A stretch of DNA of 64,000 nucleotides, from positions 248,001-312,000 of the forward strand of contig NZ_FOMI01000001.1 of assembly GCF_900112595.1 (NCBI RefSeq). The letters are read 5' to 3'. The DNA is from Algibacter pectinivorans. Its GTDB lineage: Bacteria; Bacteroidota; Bacteroidia; Flavobacteriales; Flavobacteriaceae. Below the pieces are notes generated by a model that was not told the DNA's origin, ran no database searches, and worked only from the letters and a program-made list of their open reading frames with translations. Each line of letters begins with the position of its first letter. Positions within the stretch are counted from its first letter, which is position 1. The translations under genes and the position numbers were made by a program. This document shows positions 56,431 to 63,678 of the stretch, piece by piece.

Positions 56431-56463
56431 CACCTCCCTTAATCCCTCCTTTTTAGGAGGGAA
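56431..56463. repeat. Short extragenic palindromic repeat
   Basis: CACCTCCCTTAATCCCTCC and the hairpin TCCCTCC-TTTTTA-GGAGGGA. Common-looking intergenic palindrome; no gene in the 56296-56702 gap apart from this, a terminator and the left inverted repeat of the next gene. Confidence 0.5.
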
Positions 56464-56672
56464 ACTGTTATGGGCTACTGTTTGCGGGTTTCTACTTTTA
56501 TAAATACCTTAAAAAACAAAGCAGAGACGTTTAAAAAAGACTTATAGGTAGACAATTATTTAGTGCTATATTTCTCTCAAAAAGTTTATATTTACAGGAT
56601 AACGATAACAAAAAAGTTGGGATATTCTGAATTATTTACGGGGTATCGATAATAAAAGTTATGATATAACGA

Positions 56673-56681
56673 GTTGGCAGC
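56673..56681. repeat. Left inverted repeat flanking the HEPN-like gene
   Basis: GTTGGCAGC here is the exact reverse complement of GCTGCCAAC at 58040-58048, so the two bracket the HEPN-like gene. A similar pair brackets the PLD-like gene. Confidence 0.5.
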
Positions 56682-56702
56682 AACCTGAAAAAAAAAGACT
56701 GA

Positions 56703-58034
56703 ATGATAAATAAACATATTATAGATTTTAACGAAAACCTTATTGGACTTAGGGATTTTGTTGAATTAATTGACCCTTTTCTGAATGAAAAGCTTGAAGA
56801 ACATGACCAACATCTTCAGCCATTAATAATGTCTGCAATGATTAAAGAGCTTTTAAATGACGACAATGACATAGAACCTGAGGATAAGGAAAAATATACC
56901 GAATTTCAAGAAAAATTAACAAAAGACCTTGAAGCTAAATATTCTGAAATTCCTGAGGTAAAAATTGATAAAGAAGAAGATGGTGAGCATAAAAAATATG
57001 CTATAAAAATTGCAAACACAAATAGTGAAGTTTCAAAACATATGGACAATGTTGCTAAAAACAGAAGTCACATTGAGTTACTTTACACAAACTCTTTGAT
57101 ATCCTCACTAAGTTCAGTAGAATGGTTTTTCTCTCAACTACTTCATTTTTTTTACGATAAACATCCCGAATCTGCTGGTGTTCAAAAAAGAACAATGACT
57201 CTAGCTGATTTGAAAAATTTTGGTAGTATTGAAGATGCAGAAAAGTATTTAATTGATGTTAAAATCGATGAAATTTTAAGAGGAAACTTTGAAAGTTGGG
57301 TTAGTTTATTAAAGTCTGAATTATCTCTAGGACTTGGTTATCTCAATGAAATAATGGATGAATTAATTGAAGTTTACCAAAGAAGAAATTTATTTGTACA
57401 TAATGGTGGTACTGTAAATTCCATATATCTTTCAAAAGTTCATGAGACCCAAAGAAAAGGGATTTCATTGAACGACAAACTATCCGTTAACAAAGAATAC
57501 TTAGACAATGCCATTTGCAAACTTCAAAAAGCATTTATTCTAATTGGAGCAGAACTATGGAAAAAATTAAGTCCTGAAGATGAATCTAGAGGTGAAATTC
57601 TTGGCGATATCGTATATGAGAATCTACGACACTCAAGATGGGACATTTGTGAAGGATTATGTTATTTTTCACTTAAAGATGTGCAAACTCACCCAGTTGA
57701 CAAAGTAATCGCCCAAATTAACTATTGGTTGTGTAAAAAAGAAATAGGAGATTATAAATCAATCGAAAAAGAAATTAATAAAGCTGACTTTTCAGATAAA
57801 AAAGAAATCTTTCAATTAGGATTATATGCATTGCGTGGTGAAACTGATAAAATCTTAAAAATTTTGCCAATAGTACTTGAAACAAATCAGACCAATATTG
57901 AGAGAATAGAAGAATTTCCCATCTTAAGAGAATTCAGAGAGACTGAAGAGTACAAGAATTTCAAACAAGAATCAGAATTTTTTAAAGAAGATAGTAAAGA
58001 AGTTATAACACCAGAAGTAGTAGAAAAAGAATAA
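56703..58034 (+). CDS. HEPN-like protein of unknown function
   Basis: 443 residues, acidic, mostly helical, no signal peptide or membrane helix. The segment 125-250 has SSVEWFFSQLLHFFYDK and then YQRRNLFVHNGGTVNSIYL, where R228-x4-H233 preceded by R fits the Rx4-6H motif of HEPN ribonuclease domains with the usual N after R. N- and C-terminal parts show no recognised domain; the end (380-440) has weak repeats of helix pairs. Compared with the housekeeping genes it is lower in GC. It stands between short inverted repeats and beside an IS110 insertion and a PLD-like nuclease gene, which suggests transfer and a possible role in defence or toxin-type RNA cleavage. That is inference. Confidence 0.65.
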   Translation: MINKHIIDFNENLIGLRDFVELIDPFLNEKLEEHDQHLQPLIMSAMIKELLNDDNDIEPEDKEKYTEFQEKLTKDLEAKYSEIPEVKIDKEEDGEHKKYAIKIANTNSEVSKHMDNVAKNRSHIELLYTNSLISSLSSVEWFFSQLLHFFYDKHPESAGVQKRTMTLADLKNFGSIEDAEKYLIDVKIDEILRGNFESWVSLLKSELSLGLGYLNEIMDELIEVYQRRNLFVHNGGTVNSIYLSKVHETQRKGISLNDKLSVNKEYLDNAICKLQKAFILIGAELWKKLSPEDESRGEILGDIVYENLRHSRWDICEGLCYFSLKDVQTHPVDKVIAQINYWLCKKEIGDYKSIEKEINKADFSDKKEIFQLGLYALRGETDKILKILPIVLETNQTNIERIEEFPILREFRETEEYKNFKQESEFFKEDSKEVITPEVVEKE

Positions 58035-58039
58035 AGGCA

Positions 58040-58048
58040 GCTGCCAAC
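58040..58048. repeat. Right inverted repeat flanking the HEPN-like gene
   Basis: GCTGCCAAC, exact reverse complement of GTTGGCAGC at 56673-56681. The IS110 sequence begins shortly after it. Confidence 0.5.
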
Positions 58049-58076
58049 AAAGAACTGAGTTAAAAAACAAGTAACT

Positions 58077-59078
58077 TTAAGCTAATTTTGAAACAAAGTT
58101 TTCATCATAAGGCAATCCGCTTTTTGCAATGGCAAAAGCCTGTTTAAGCAACTTATTCGCTACTGCTATTAATGCTAACTTAGCACTCTTTCCTTTAGCT
58201 ACAATTCTATCAAATAAGGCTTTGCATGCTCGGTTATATTTATACGCAGAAAAGGCTGCTAAAAACACAAGATTTCTTAATTTCTTATTTCCTACTTTAC
58301 TAATTCTACTCCGCCCTCTTACACTGCTTCCAGATTCTCGAATCGTTGGTGTAATTCCAACATAACTACAAAGCTGTGCTGCACTTTCAAACTTTTTAAA
58401 ACCATCTTTAACAACGATTAAAAACAAGGCTGTTTTTAAACCTATTCCTGGTATGGTTTGCAATAAAGTTAGTTGTTCTTGCTGGTCTTGTTTTACTAAT
58501 TCTAATAAGCGTTTCTCTAATATTAAAATCTCGTTCTTTAAATGGTTTAAGTCTCGTTTTAAAGAGCGATAAACCGTTTTTGATGGGATTCCTAAGGTGT
58601 CTTCTCCATGAAGTTTGTTTTTTGTAGCTGTACTCTTTTTTACGTAACTATCCAATAACCTAAAGAGCTGTAAGCATTCTGCCTGTACATCTGTTAGAGC
58701 ATTATATAATGGAACATCATTAAAAAGACCATACTCACAAATAGATTTAGCATCACTCTTATCGGTCTTTACTTTTGCTAGTTTCATTTGAATAAAACGC
58801 TTTACTGACAATGGATTTACAACAGATACTAATACGCCATTTTTATATAAAAACTGCGCTAATCTGTAATGATAATACCCTGTAGCTTCCATGACTACCA
58901 AAGCATCTTTTGATAGACTTTTTAGTAGTTTTTTAAAACCCTGTTCATCATTCTTTAATTGATCATGTCCTGTGTCTTGATTATAAATATCAAACACAGA
59001 TTTACTAATGTCAATACCATAAATTTTTCTATCTTTAGTCATAACAACTTGAAATTTGGAAAGAACAACGCTACTCAT
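58077..59078 (-). CDS. IS110-family transposase (recombinase)
   Basis: 333 residues, intact. N-terminal RuvC-like DEDD domain: D23 in YGIDISK, E64 in VVMEATGYY, D106 and D109 in KTDKSDAK. C-terminal Tnp domain: TIPGIGLKTALFLI and SYVGITP with ESGSSVRGRSRISKVGN, the region with the catalytic serine. The frame is whole, so the element may be active. The start may be M13 (MTKDRKIYGID, at 59042) rather than the long form. Its target choice is expected to be guided by an RNA encoded upstream. Confidence 0.93.
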   Translation of the reverse strand: MSSVVLSKFQVVMTKDRKIYGIDISKSVFDIYNQDTGHDQLKNDEQGFKKLLKSLSKDALVVMEATGYYHYRLAQFLYKNGVLVSVVNPLSVKRFIQMKLAKVKTDKSDAKSICEYGLFNDVPLYNALTDVQAECLQLFRLLDSYVKKSTATKNKLHGEDTLGIPSKTVYRSLKRDLNHLKNEILILEKRLLELVKQDQQEQLTLLQTIPGIGLKTALFLIVVKDGFKKFESAAQLCSYVGITPTIRESGSSVRGRSRISKVGNKKLRNLVFLAAFSAYKYNRACKALFDRIVAKGKSAKLALIAVANKLLKQAFAIAKSGLPYDENFVSKLA

Positions 59079-59114
59079 ATTTCAACAACTTGAAAACGAG
59101 ATCTAGGTCTCACA

Positions 59115-59134
59115 CCTACCTGCCGGCAGGCAGG
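59115..59134. repeat. Palindrome, variant of the 5686-5705 repeat
   Basis: CCTACCTGCCGGCAGGCAGG, one base off the perfect 20-bp palindrome at 5686-5705. It lies between the transposase start and the candidate bridge RNA. Confidence 0.6.
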
Positions 59135-59156
59135 GAACTGAACGAAGTTTAAGTAG

Positions 59157-59230
59157 TAAAAGAGAGAGGATTATCAATGTTGTCGAAGTCTAACGCTTCA
59201 CCGTATATAGTAACCTTAATTCTCTCTTTT
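59157..59230 (-). ncRNA. Candidate IS110 bridge RNA
   Basis: On the minus strand AAAAGAGAGAATTA (59230-59217) pairs with TAATCCTCTCTCTTTT (59172-59157), enclosing about 44 bases that hold a small GAAG/CTTC hairpin (59199-59185) and unpaired loops. IS110-group elements encode, upstream of the recombinase, a structured bridge RNA whose internal loops pair with target and donor. Position, strand and long stem fit; the true ends and the loop assignment are not established. Confidence 0.55.
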
Positions 59231-59395
59231 GTTCTTTCTGATTATTAATTAAATTTAGTGATTTACAAACTTAAGACGTATATAAAAAATAGCGATTTAA
59301 TCGCTTAATCAAAACAAAATGAATAAATTAAAGGTCAGTTATAATCCGAAAAGTTAGTGTATAAAATCCGCTACTTTTCATATACAAGACCGTTG

Positions 59396-59403
59396 GTTGT
59401 GCT
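59396..59403. repeat. Left inverted repeat flanking the PLD-like gene
   Basis: GTTGTGCT, exact reverse complement of AGCACAAC at 60980-60987 on the far side of the gene. Confidence 0.45.
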
Positions 59404-59433
59404 TCATGTCCAAAAAACCCATAAACTAAACGA

Positions 59434-60135
59434 ATGATTGCAGAATTTATAGGACAAGGATTATTTGACGATACAGAGGAAAGTATCGGAAATCACGTAT
59501 GCTCAACTTTAAATAACTTAACATTTAAACAGATAACATTTTTTAATGCTTTTTTACGTTCAAAAGGACTTAAAGAATTAAAACCTTTTATAAAAAAAGC
59601 ACAGAAAAACGGAGCTAACTTTACATTCTTTATTGGTATAGATGAAAAAATAACATCAAAAGAGGCTCTCGAAATGCTTTTAGATTTAGGAATTGATAGT
59701 TATGTCTATTCTTCCAAACAATTTATTTACCACCCTAAAGTTTATGTGTTTGAAGGAGAAATTAGAAGTCGAATTATTACTGGCTCATCAAACCTTACTA
59801 AATCAGGATTATTTTATAATATAGAATCTTCAATATTACTTGACTTTACAAATGAAGATAAAGGCGGAAATAAAGTTTTAAATCAACTTAAAGACTATTT
59901 TTCACCTTTATTAGAATTTACAAGTGATAACCTTGAAAAGGTAACCAAAGAATATATTAATTATTTAGTTGAAGAATCTCTAATTTCAATTGAGAAATAT
60001 GAATCAGATGATGACTCTTTTTTAAAAACTCATGATAACACGAAAAAACGTTTTAAAAATCCAAAAATAGGAACACTTGGAAAAATAGAAATAACTGAAA
60101 GTGCTCGTCAATCAAAAAATATAAATTTAAAATAA
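59434..60135 (+). CDS. PLD-superfamily nuclease-like domain, N-terminal part of a frameshifted gene
   Basis: 233 residues. One HKD-like motif: H100-P-K102 in FIYHPKVYVF and G117-S-S-N120 in ITGSSNLTKSG, the half-site used by dimeric PLD nucleases such as those at the N-terminus of type III Res/DEAD helicases and NgoFVII-type endonucleases. The frame ends at TAA 60133-60135, but the following ORF continues in the -1 frame with KITEEYLEKWDG before its ATG, so the two appear to be one gene of about 510 residues split at an A-run (60114-60119). Low-GC like the neighbours. Confidence 0.7.
   Translation: MIAEFIGQGLFDDTEESIGNHVCSTLNNLTFKQITFFNAFLRSKGLKELKPFIKKAQKNGANFTFFIGIDEKITSKEALEMLLDLGIDSYVYSSKQFIYHPKVYVFEGEIRSRIITGSSNLTKSGLFYNIESSILLDFTNEDKGGNKVLNQLKDYFSPLLEFTSDNLEKVTKEYINYLVEESLISIEKYESDDDSFLKTHDNTKKRFKNPKIGTLGKIEITESARQSKNINLK
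60113..60120 (+). other. A-run frameshift site between the PLD and helicase-associated parts
   Basis: TCAAAAAAT: frame 0 reads TCA AAA AAT ATA..., which reaches TAA at 60133. Adding one A, or slipping back one base on A-AAA-AAT, reads TCA AAA AAA TAT AAA TTT AAA ATA ACA GAA, which joins the next ORF without a stop. Either a one-base deletion (mutation or sequencing error) or programmed -1 slippage. Confidence 0.6.
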
Positions 60136-60164
60136 CAGAAGAATATTTAGAAAAATGGGACGGA

Positions 60165-60965
60165 ATGTTTAAACGCATGAAAGCCTACAAAGAGGAATTT
60201 GGTCGCACAACAGTAAGTAAAAATCATGCTGACCAAACATTAATAGGTTGGTATTATAAACAAAAACTGATTTATAATGACCCAGAACTTGAGATGCCAA
60301 AAGAACATTTAGAAAAGTTAGAATCAATTGATTTTCATTTTGGAGACGGAAAAGATGAAAGAACTGATTTTATAAGAAAAAGATGGCTGAAATTATTGGA
60401 AAAAGCATTGAGACAAGGAGAAGAAATTTCACAAATTCATAGCTATATTTTTGAAGGAGAAAATTTAGGAACTTGGCTTCAAGAATCTAAAAAAGATATA
60501 GAAACAAGAGCTTTAATTGAAAAAGCAGGTTTTGACTATAATAAAAAAAGTAGAAGTCCTAAAAATTCAGCCATAAGATTTCTATCAAACCTTGAAGAAG
60601 ATTTAAATCCAAAAAAATCAAAATATCAAACTTTATTTAATTCAAGAATAATTCATAGAAAAGATAAAATACCAGATTATTTAATCAATGAAATAAATAA
60701 ATTGTGGAAACAGAAATTTAAAGAAGATAGAAGTTGGATAAAAAAGTCAAGAGTTAAAGATTATACAGAAGAATGGAAAAAATTTAGAAATAATAAATCT
60801 ATTAATCCAGAAGGAAAATGGTTTAAGCCAAAACCATACATGGGAAATATTTATGAATGGGTTTGGGGTAAAAGAAAGAATAAAAGTAAAATGGATTTAG
60901 TGATTGACAAGTTTAACAAAGAAGAGTTAAAAGAATTGAAAAATGAAGGATTTCCAATTGAATAG
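60165..60965 (+). CDS. Helicase-associated-like domain, C-terminal part of the same frameshifted gene
   Basis: 266 residues from its own ATG. The beginning (WDGMFKRMKAYKEEFGRTTVSKNHADQTLIGWYYKQ, given here as key residues W, M-K-A-Y, G-W) follows the pattern of the helicase-associated (HA) domain: a Trp-start helix, GRTTV turn and LGxW-like end. The rest is basic and helical (KKSKYQTLFNSRI, LNEINKLWKQKFKED) with more HA-like Trp repeats. There is no helicase core between the PLD and HA parts, so it looks like a compact nuclease-plus-nucleic-acid-binding protein. Whether it is still expressed depends on the frameshift. Confidence 0.6.
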   Translation: MFKRMKAYKEEFGRTTVSKNHADQTLIGWYYKQKLIYNDPELEMPKEHLEKLESIDFHFGDGKDERTDFIRKRWLKLLEKALRQGEEISQIHSYIFEGENLGTWLQESKKDIETRALIEKAGFDYNKKSRSPKNSAIRFLSNLEEDLNPKKSKYQTLFNSRIIHRKDKIPDYLINEINKLWKQKFKEDRSWIKKSRVKDYTEEWKKFRNNKSINPEGKWFKPKPYMGNIYEWVWGKRKNKSKMDLVIDKFNKEELKELKNEGFPIE

Positions 60966-60979
60966 TTAAAAAACACGAA

Positions 60980-61055
60980 AGCACAACATTGTATAAGCGC
61001 AATTAAGGCAGATTCGACTACGTCCGAATCCACTCGGAATTGCTAACGACTGTGC
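60980..61055. repeat. Nested imperfect palindrome resembling a folded cassette recombination site
   Basis: AGCACA (60980-60985) pairs with TGTGCT (61050-61055), CAATT (61000-61004) with AATTG (61038-61042), and GATTCG (61011-61016) with CGAATC (61024-61029), with unpaired bases between. This is the shape of an attC site, but the RYYYAAC/GTTRRRY boxes are not exact. It lies between two accessory genes, and its outer arm repeats the AGCACAAC repeat of the PLD-like gene. Confidence 0.45.
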
Positions 61056-61127
61056 TAAACCGAAAATTAACCCATATTAACCAGTATCTAAAGATTATAC
61101 GTAACCGATGGAACTAACTAAAACCCA

Positions 61128-61700
61128 ATGAAGAACTTGCTAATTTTATTAATGTTATTCTCTTTCAACGAACTGATTTCGCAAGAAATAATCGGAATGA
61201 AAGAAGTTTATGAAGAGAATAATTTAGTGTATAAAATTAGTGATGACGGACTTTTTACTGGAATTGCTCAAGTTAAACGGAAAAACGGACATCTAGTTTA
61301 TGAAGAGGAATTTAAAAATGGCGTTATTTTATTTAGCTATTTATATTTCAACGGAAAAGAAAAAAGACTTTCGACAAAAACTATATACAACCAAAAAAAA
61401 CCGAATGTTCTTTTAAAAGAATTTATGTACGACCTTCAAAAAGAGATTTTTGAAATTCACACCTATAACGATGACGGAATAAAAATACTTCGAGAACAAT
61501 TTACAAATGGTAAAGTGTCTTATAGTTGCCAATATTTAGGGAAGAAAAAACACGGAATTGAATTGGGTTACAAAGATGGAGGAGAAAAAATGACTTTTCG
61601 TTGTGAGTATATTAATGGAAAGAAAAACGGAACCGAATATTGTCTGAAAGCCGACGGAACTGAAAGAAAAATGGAATATCGAAACGGTAAGAAAATATAA
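61128..61700 (+). CDS. Secreted MORN-repeat-like protein (YwqK-like)
   Basis: 190 residues with a signal peptide (MKNLLILLMLFSFNELISQ). The mature part is a series of 20-25-residue beta repeats of the MORN-variant type: KNGHLVYEEEFKNGV, YLGKKKHGIELGY, YINGKKNGTEY and YRNGKKI. Such proteins are called YwqK-like antitoxin but their role is unknown. It may lack a strong promoter of its own. It lies in the accessory region beyond the palindromic element. Confidence 0.75.
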   Translation: MKNLLILLMLFSFNELISQEIIGMKEVYEENNLVYKISDDGLFTGIAQVKRKNGHLVYEEEFKNGVILFSYLYFNGKEKRLSTKTIYNQKKPNVLLKEFMYDLQKEIFEIHTYNDDGIKILREQFTNGKVSYSCQYLGKKKHGIELGYKDGGEKMTFRCEYINGKKNGTEYCLKADGTERKMEYRNGKKI

Positions 61701-61742
61701 TAACTAACGCCAACAACTTATATAACATATTGCTAGTTCTAG

Positions 61743-61886
61743 CCTATAGACTATTTTGGTGCAGATAGAACTAAAAGACAAATTTTGTTATTACTTGCCG
61801 ACCATATAACACATCACCGAGGGCAAATGCTTGTTTATATGAGACTAAAGGGAATAAAACCACCAAGATATGTTTTGTATCAATAA
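61743..61886 (+). pseudogene. DinB-family protein remnant (3' end)
   Basis: The frame from 61743 to TAA 61886 reads 47 residues, including ADHITHHRGQMLVYMRLKGIKPPRY, which is the C-terminal metal-binding (HxxxHRGQ) helix of DinB/YfiT-like proteins. There is no start codon and an in-frame TAG at 61740 closes it upstream, so this is the 3' remnant of a gene whose 5' part was lost, probably by a cassette-type or transposition event. Confidence 0.7.
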
Positions 61887-61933
61887 ATCGACATTATAAG
61901 TGCATTCCTGATTAGATACAACAAAAAAATAAA

Positions 61934-61953
61934 GACCTGCGTATAAGCAGGCC
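61934..61953 (-). terminator. Terminator of the PhnA-like gene
   Basis: GACCTGC / GCAGGCC stem with a 6-base loop, 9 bases past the stop codon (minus strand), then a run of T (61932-61923). Confidence 0.7.
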
Positions 61954-61961
61954 TTCAAATA

Positions 61962-62540
61962 CTACAATTTCTTTACAAAATCTGTAATTATTACGGTAAG
62001 TGTTGGGCCTACTTTACCTTCTATATATTTTTCGTTTTCGCGATCTAAACGAATATTTCGTACGGCCGTGCCTTGTTTTGCTACCATGCTAGACCCTTTA
62101 ACTTTTAAATCTTTTATAAGCACTACCGAGTCGCCGTGTTGCAATACTACACCGTTTACATCTCTATGAACAAGCTGTTCTGGATCTGGTGCGCCCTCGC
62201 CTGTTGCTTTAGCAAACTCTAATACCTCGTCTTCCAAATACATCATATCTAGTAGGTCTTGTGGCCAACCTTCTAGTCTTAAACGCGATAACATTCTCCA
62301 TGCGGCTACTTTTACTGCTTCGTGCTCGCTCCACATACTATCGTTTAAACAACGCCAATGGTTAGCATCGGTGGTGTCTGGATTTTCAATTTGATCGACA
62401 CAGGTTTTACAGGCTACTAACGATTTGTTTAGTGCCTCGTCCTTTTGTGGTAATAATGTATGAATTTGTAAATGCTCTACGTTTCCGCACAATTCGCATT
62501 TGTTATCTGCTCTTTTATACAATGCTCTTTCTAAACTCAT
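61962..62540 (-). CDS. PhnA/YjdM-like zinc-ribbon protein
   Basis: 192 residues from MSLERALYKRAD, the start preferred over a longer one at 62561 because the extra residues (MHYKFNI) do not look coding. N-terminal double CxxC zinc site (CELCGNVEHL and CKTCVDQ) and C-terminal PhnA domain with QHGDSVVLIKDLKVKG and EGKVGPTLTVIITDFVKK. Despite the name, PhnA/YjdM has no proven phosphonate activity. An extended N-terminal half (about 100 residues) is typical of the Bacteroidota form. Confidence 0.88.
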   Translation of the reverse strand: MSLERALYKRADNKCELCGNVEHLQIHTLLPQKDEALNKSLVACKTCVDQIENPDTTDANHWRCLNDSMWSEHEAVKVAAWRMLSRLRLEGWPQDLLDMMYLEDEVLEFAKATGEGAPDPEQLVHRDVNGVVLQHGDSVVLIKDLKVKGSSMVAKQGTAVRNIRLDRENEKYIEGKVGPTLTVIITDFVKKL

Positions 62541-62652
62541 AATGTTAAATTTGTAGTGCAATAATACAGCTTAATAGTAGCTTGTACAAGTTTGAGTTTA
62601 GTACATTTTTAAAGTCCTAATATTAAGGTGGTCTTCAAATTATTATAAATAA

Positions 62653-62679
62653 AAAAAGGACACCTTAGGCGTCCTTTTT
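62653..62679 (-). terminator. Terminator after the secreted duplicated-domain gene
   Basis: AAAAAGGAC / GTCCTTTTT with inner CC/GG around a TTA loop; T-runs on both strands, so it serves at least the minus-strand gene that stops at 62708. Confidence 0.75.
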
Positions 62680-62707
62680 ATTAGGTTTAAAATGGTATAA
62701 GAAATTA

Positions 62708-63538
62708 TTATTTCGACATATCGTGTATCCAGGTATATAAATAATCGCCATGAACACCCGTAAAATAACTTTGCCACGCTTTTATTTTTGCTTTATTGTC
62801 TTCGTTATCTGGAAATGCAGCCTCCATAAGTTCATCGTCTCTATCAAACATTTTATCCAAATCGGCTAAAGAATCTAGAAAATAGGCTTCCATAAACTCG
62901 GTTTTGTCTGAGCCCCAAGCATGCACATTAGGATAATAGGCTTTTATGTATTCGTTTTTCATGGTAAGTTTTTCATGGCCTTCTTTCCTTAACTTTTCAA
63001 ACTCCTCCATAGAGCCTTCTTCAGGAAAAGCAAAATGGCTTTTTCTAACATAACACAGCATATCTTTGGTTGGTTTTTCAGTCATGTATTTAACTCCCGA
63101 AATTGGCGCATAAATTTCATCGGAATGCTCGTTAGTGTAATAAGAGCTTATTTTTTTAAAAAATGCTTTTCTTTCGTCTTCATCTGGCCATGCTTCTTTT
63201 TCTAACTCGGCACTTCGTTTTGCAAACTTCCCTATATCATTCCATGATGCAAAATTATTTACCACCACTACCTCGGTGTTATCTTCGCTCATGTTATGCA
63301 TATACACAGAATGCCCCATGATATATTCATTTTTCATGATTACCTTTTCGAAATACTCTTTTTCTAAGGCTTTCCATTCGGATATTTTAAAATCTTTTTT
63401 ATTGGGGTTCCAATGGTTCATTGTTACCGTCATGTACTCTTGTTCTTTTTCCGTATCGTCTTGCGCGGAAACTACAAGTTGACCGAGTAATAGTGTAAGA
63501 ACAATTAATGCTGAGAATAATGGGTTGGCTTTTTTCAT
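62708..63538 (-). CDS. Secreted protein with internally duplicated dimeric-barrel-like domain
   Basis: 276 residues with a signal peptide (about 1-25, ending VVSAQ). Two repeats of about 105 residues: MKNEYIMGHSVYMHNM..EVVVVNNFASWNDIGKFAKRSAELEKEAWPDED (about 68-140) and MKNEYIKAYYPNVHAW..EFMEAYFLDSLADLDKMFDRDDELMEAAFPDNE (about 193-265), each followed by a Y-x-G-x-H/E-D-Y/E-I-Y pattern. The likeness is to ferredoxin-like dimeric alpha-beta barrels (EthD/ABM type), so the two repeats may form one pseudo-dimer. The ligand is unknown. Confidence 0.75.
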   Translation of the reverse strand: MKKANPLFSALIVLTLLLGQLVVSAQDDTEKEQEYMTVTMNHWNPNKKDFKISEWKALEKEYFEKVIMKNEYIMGHSVYMHNMSEDNTEVVVVNNFASWNDIGKFAKRSAELEKEAWPDEDERKAFFKKISSYYTNEHSDEIYAPISGVKYMTEKPTKDMLCYVRKSHFAFPEEGSMEEFEKLRKEGHEKLTMKNEYIKAYYPNVHAWGSDKTEFMEAYFLDSLADLDKMFDRDDELMEAAFPDNEDNKAKIKAWQSYFTGVHGDYLYTWIHDMSK

Positions 63539-63678
63539 AATCTGTAAAAATTAAAGTTAATAATTTGTTGAAATTAAATACGCTTTAATATTCTTGGGAG
63601 TGCGATTATGCTAAAAATAAATACTTATGTAATTGAGAGATGGTAAATATATGCAAAAAACTATTGATTATCAAGAAT

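Larger units (their letters stand above)
58055..59270 (-). mobile_element. IS110-family insertion sequence (ends approximate)
   Basis: Contains a complete IS110 transposase and the structured non-coding region on its 5' side. IS110 elements have no clear terminal inverted repeats, and none is seen here, so the exact ends cannot be set by eye; the given limits are estimates. The IS lies just after the right inverted repeat of the HEPN-like gene. Confidence 0.7.

Noticed and set aside
56673-61055. A canonical integron array
   Set aside because: No integron integrase in the window, and the boxes do not fit RYYYAAC/GTTRRRY exactly. Kept only as a cassette-like finding.
61962-62561. PhnA-like protein beginning at 62561
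   Set aside because: The extra residues MHYKFNI are not part of the family; ATG at 62540 gives the usual start.
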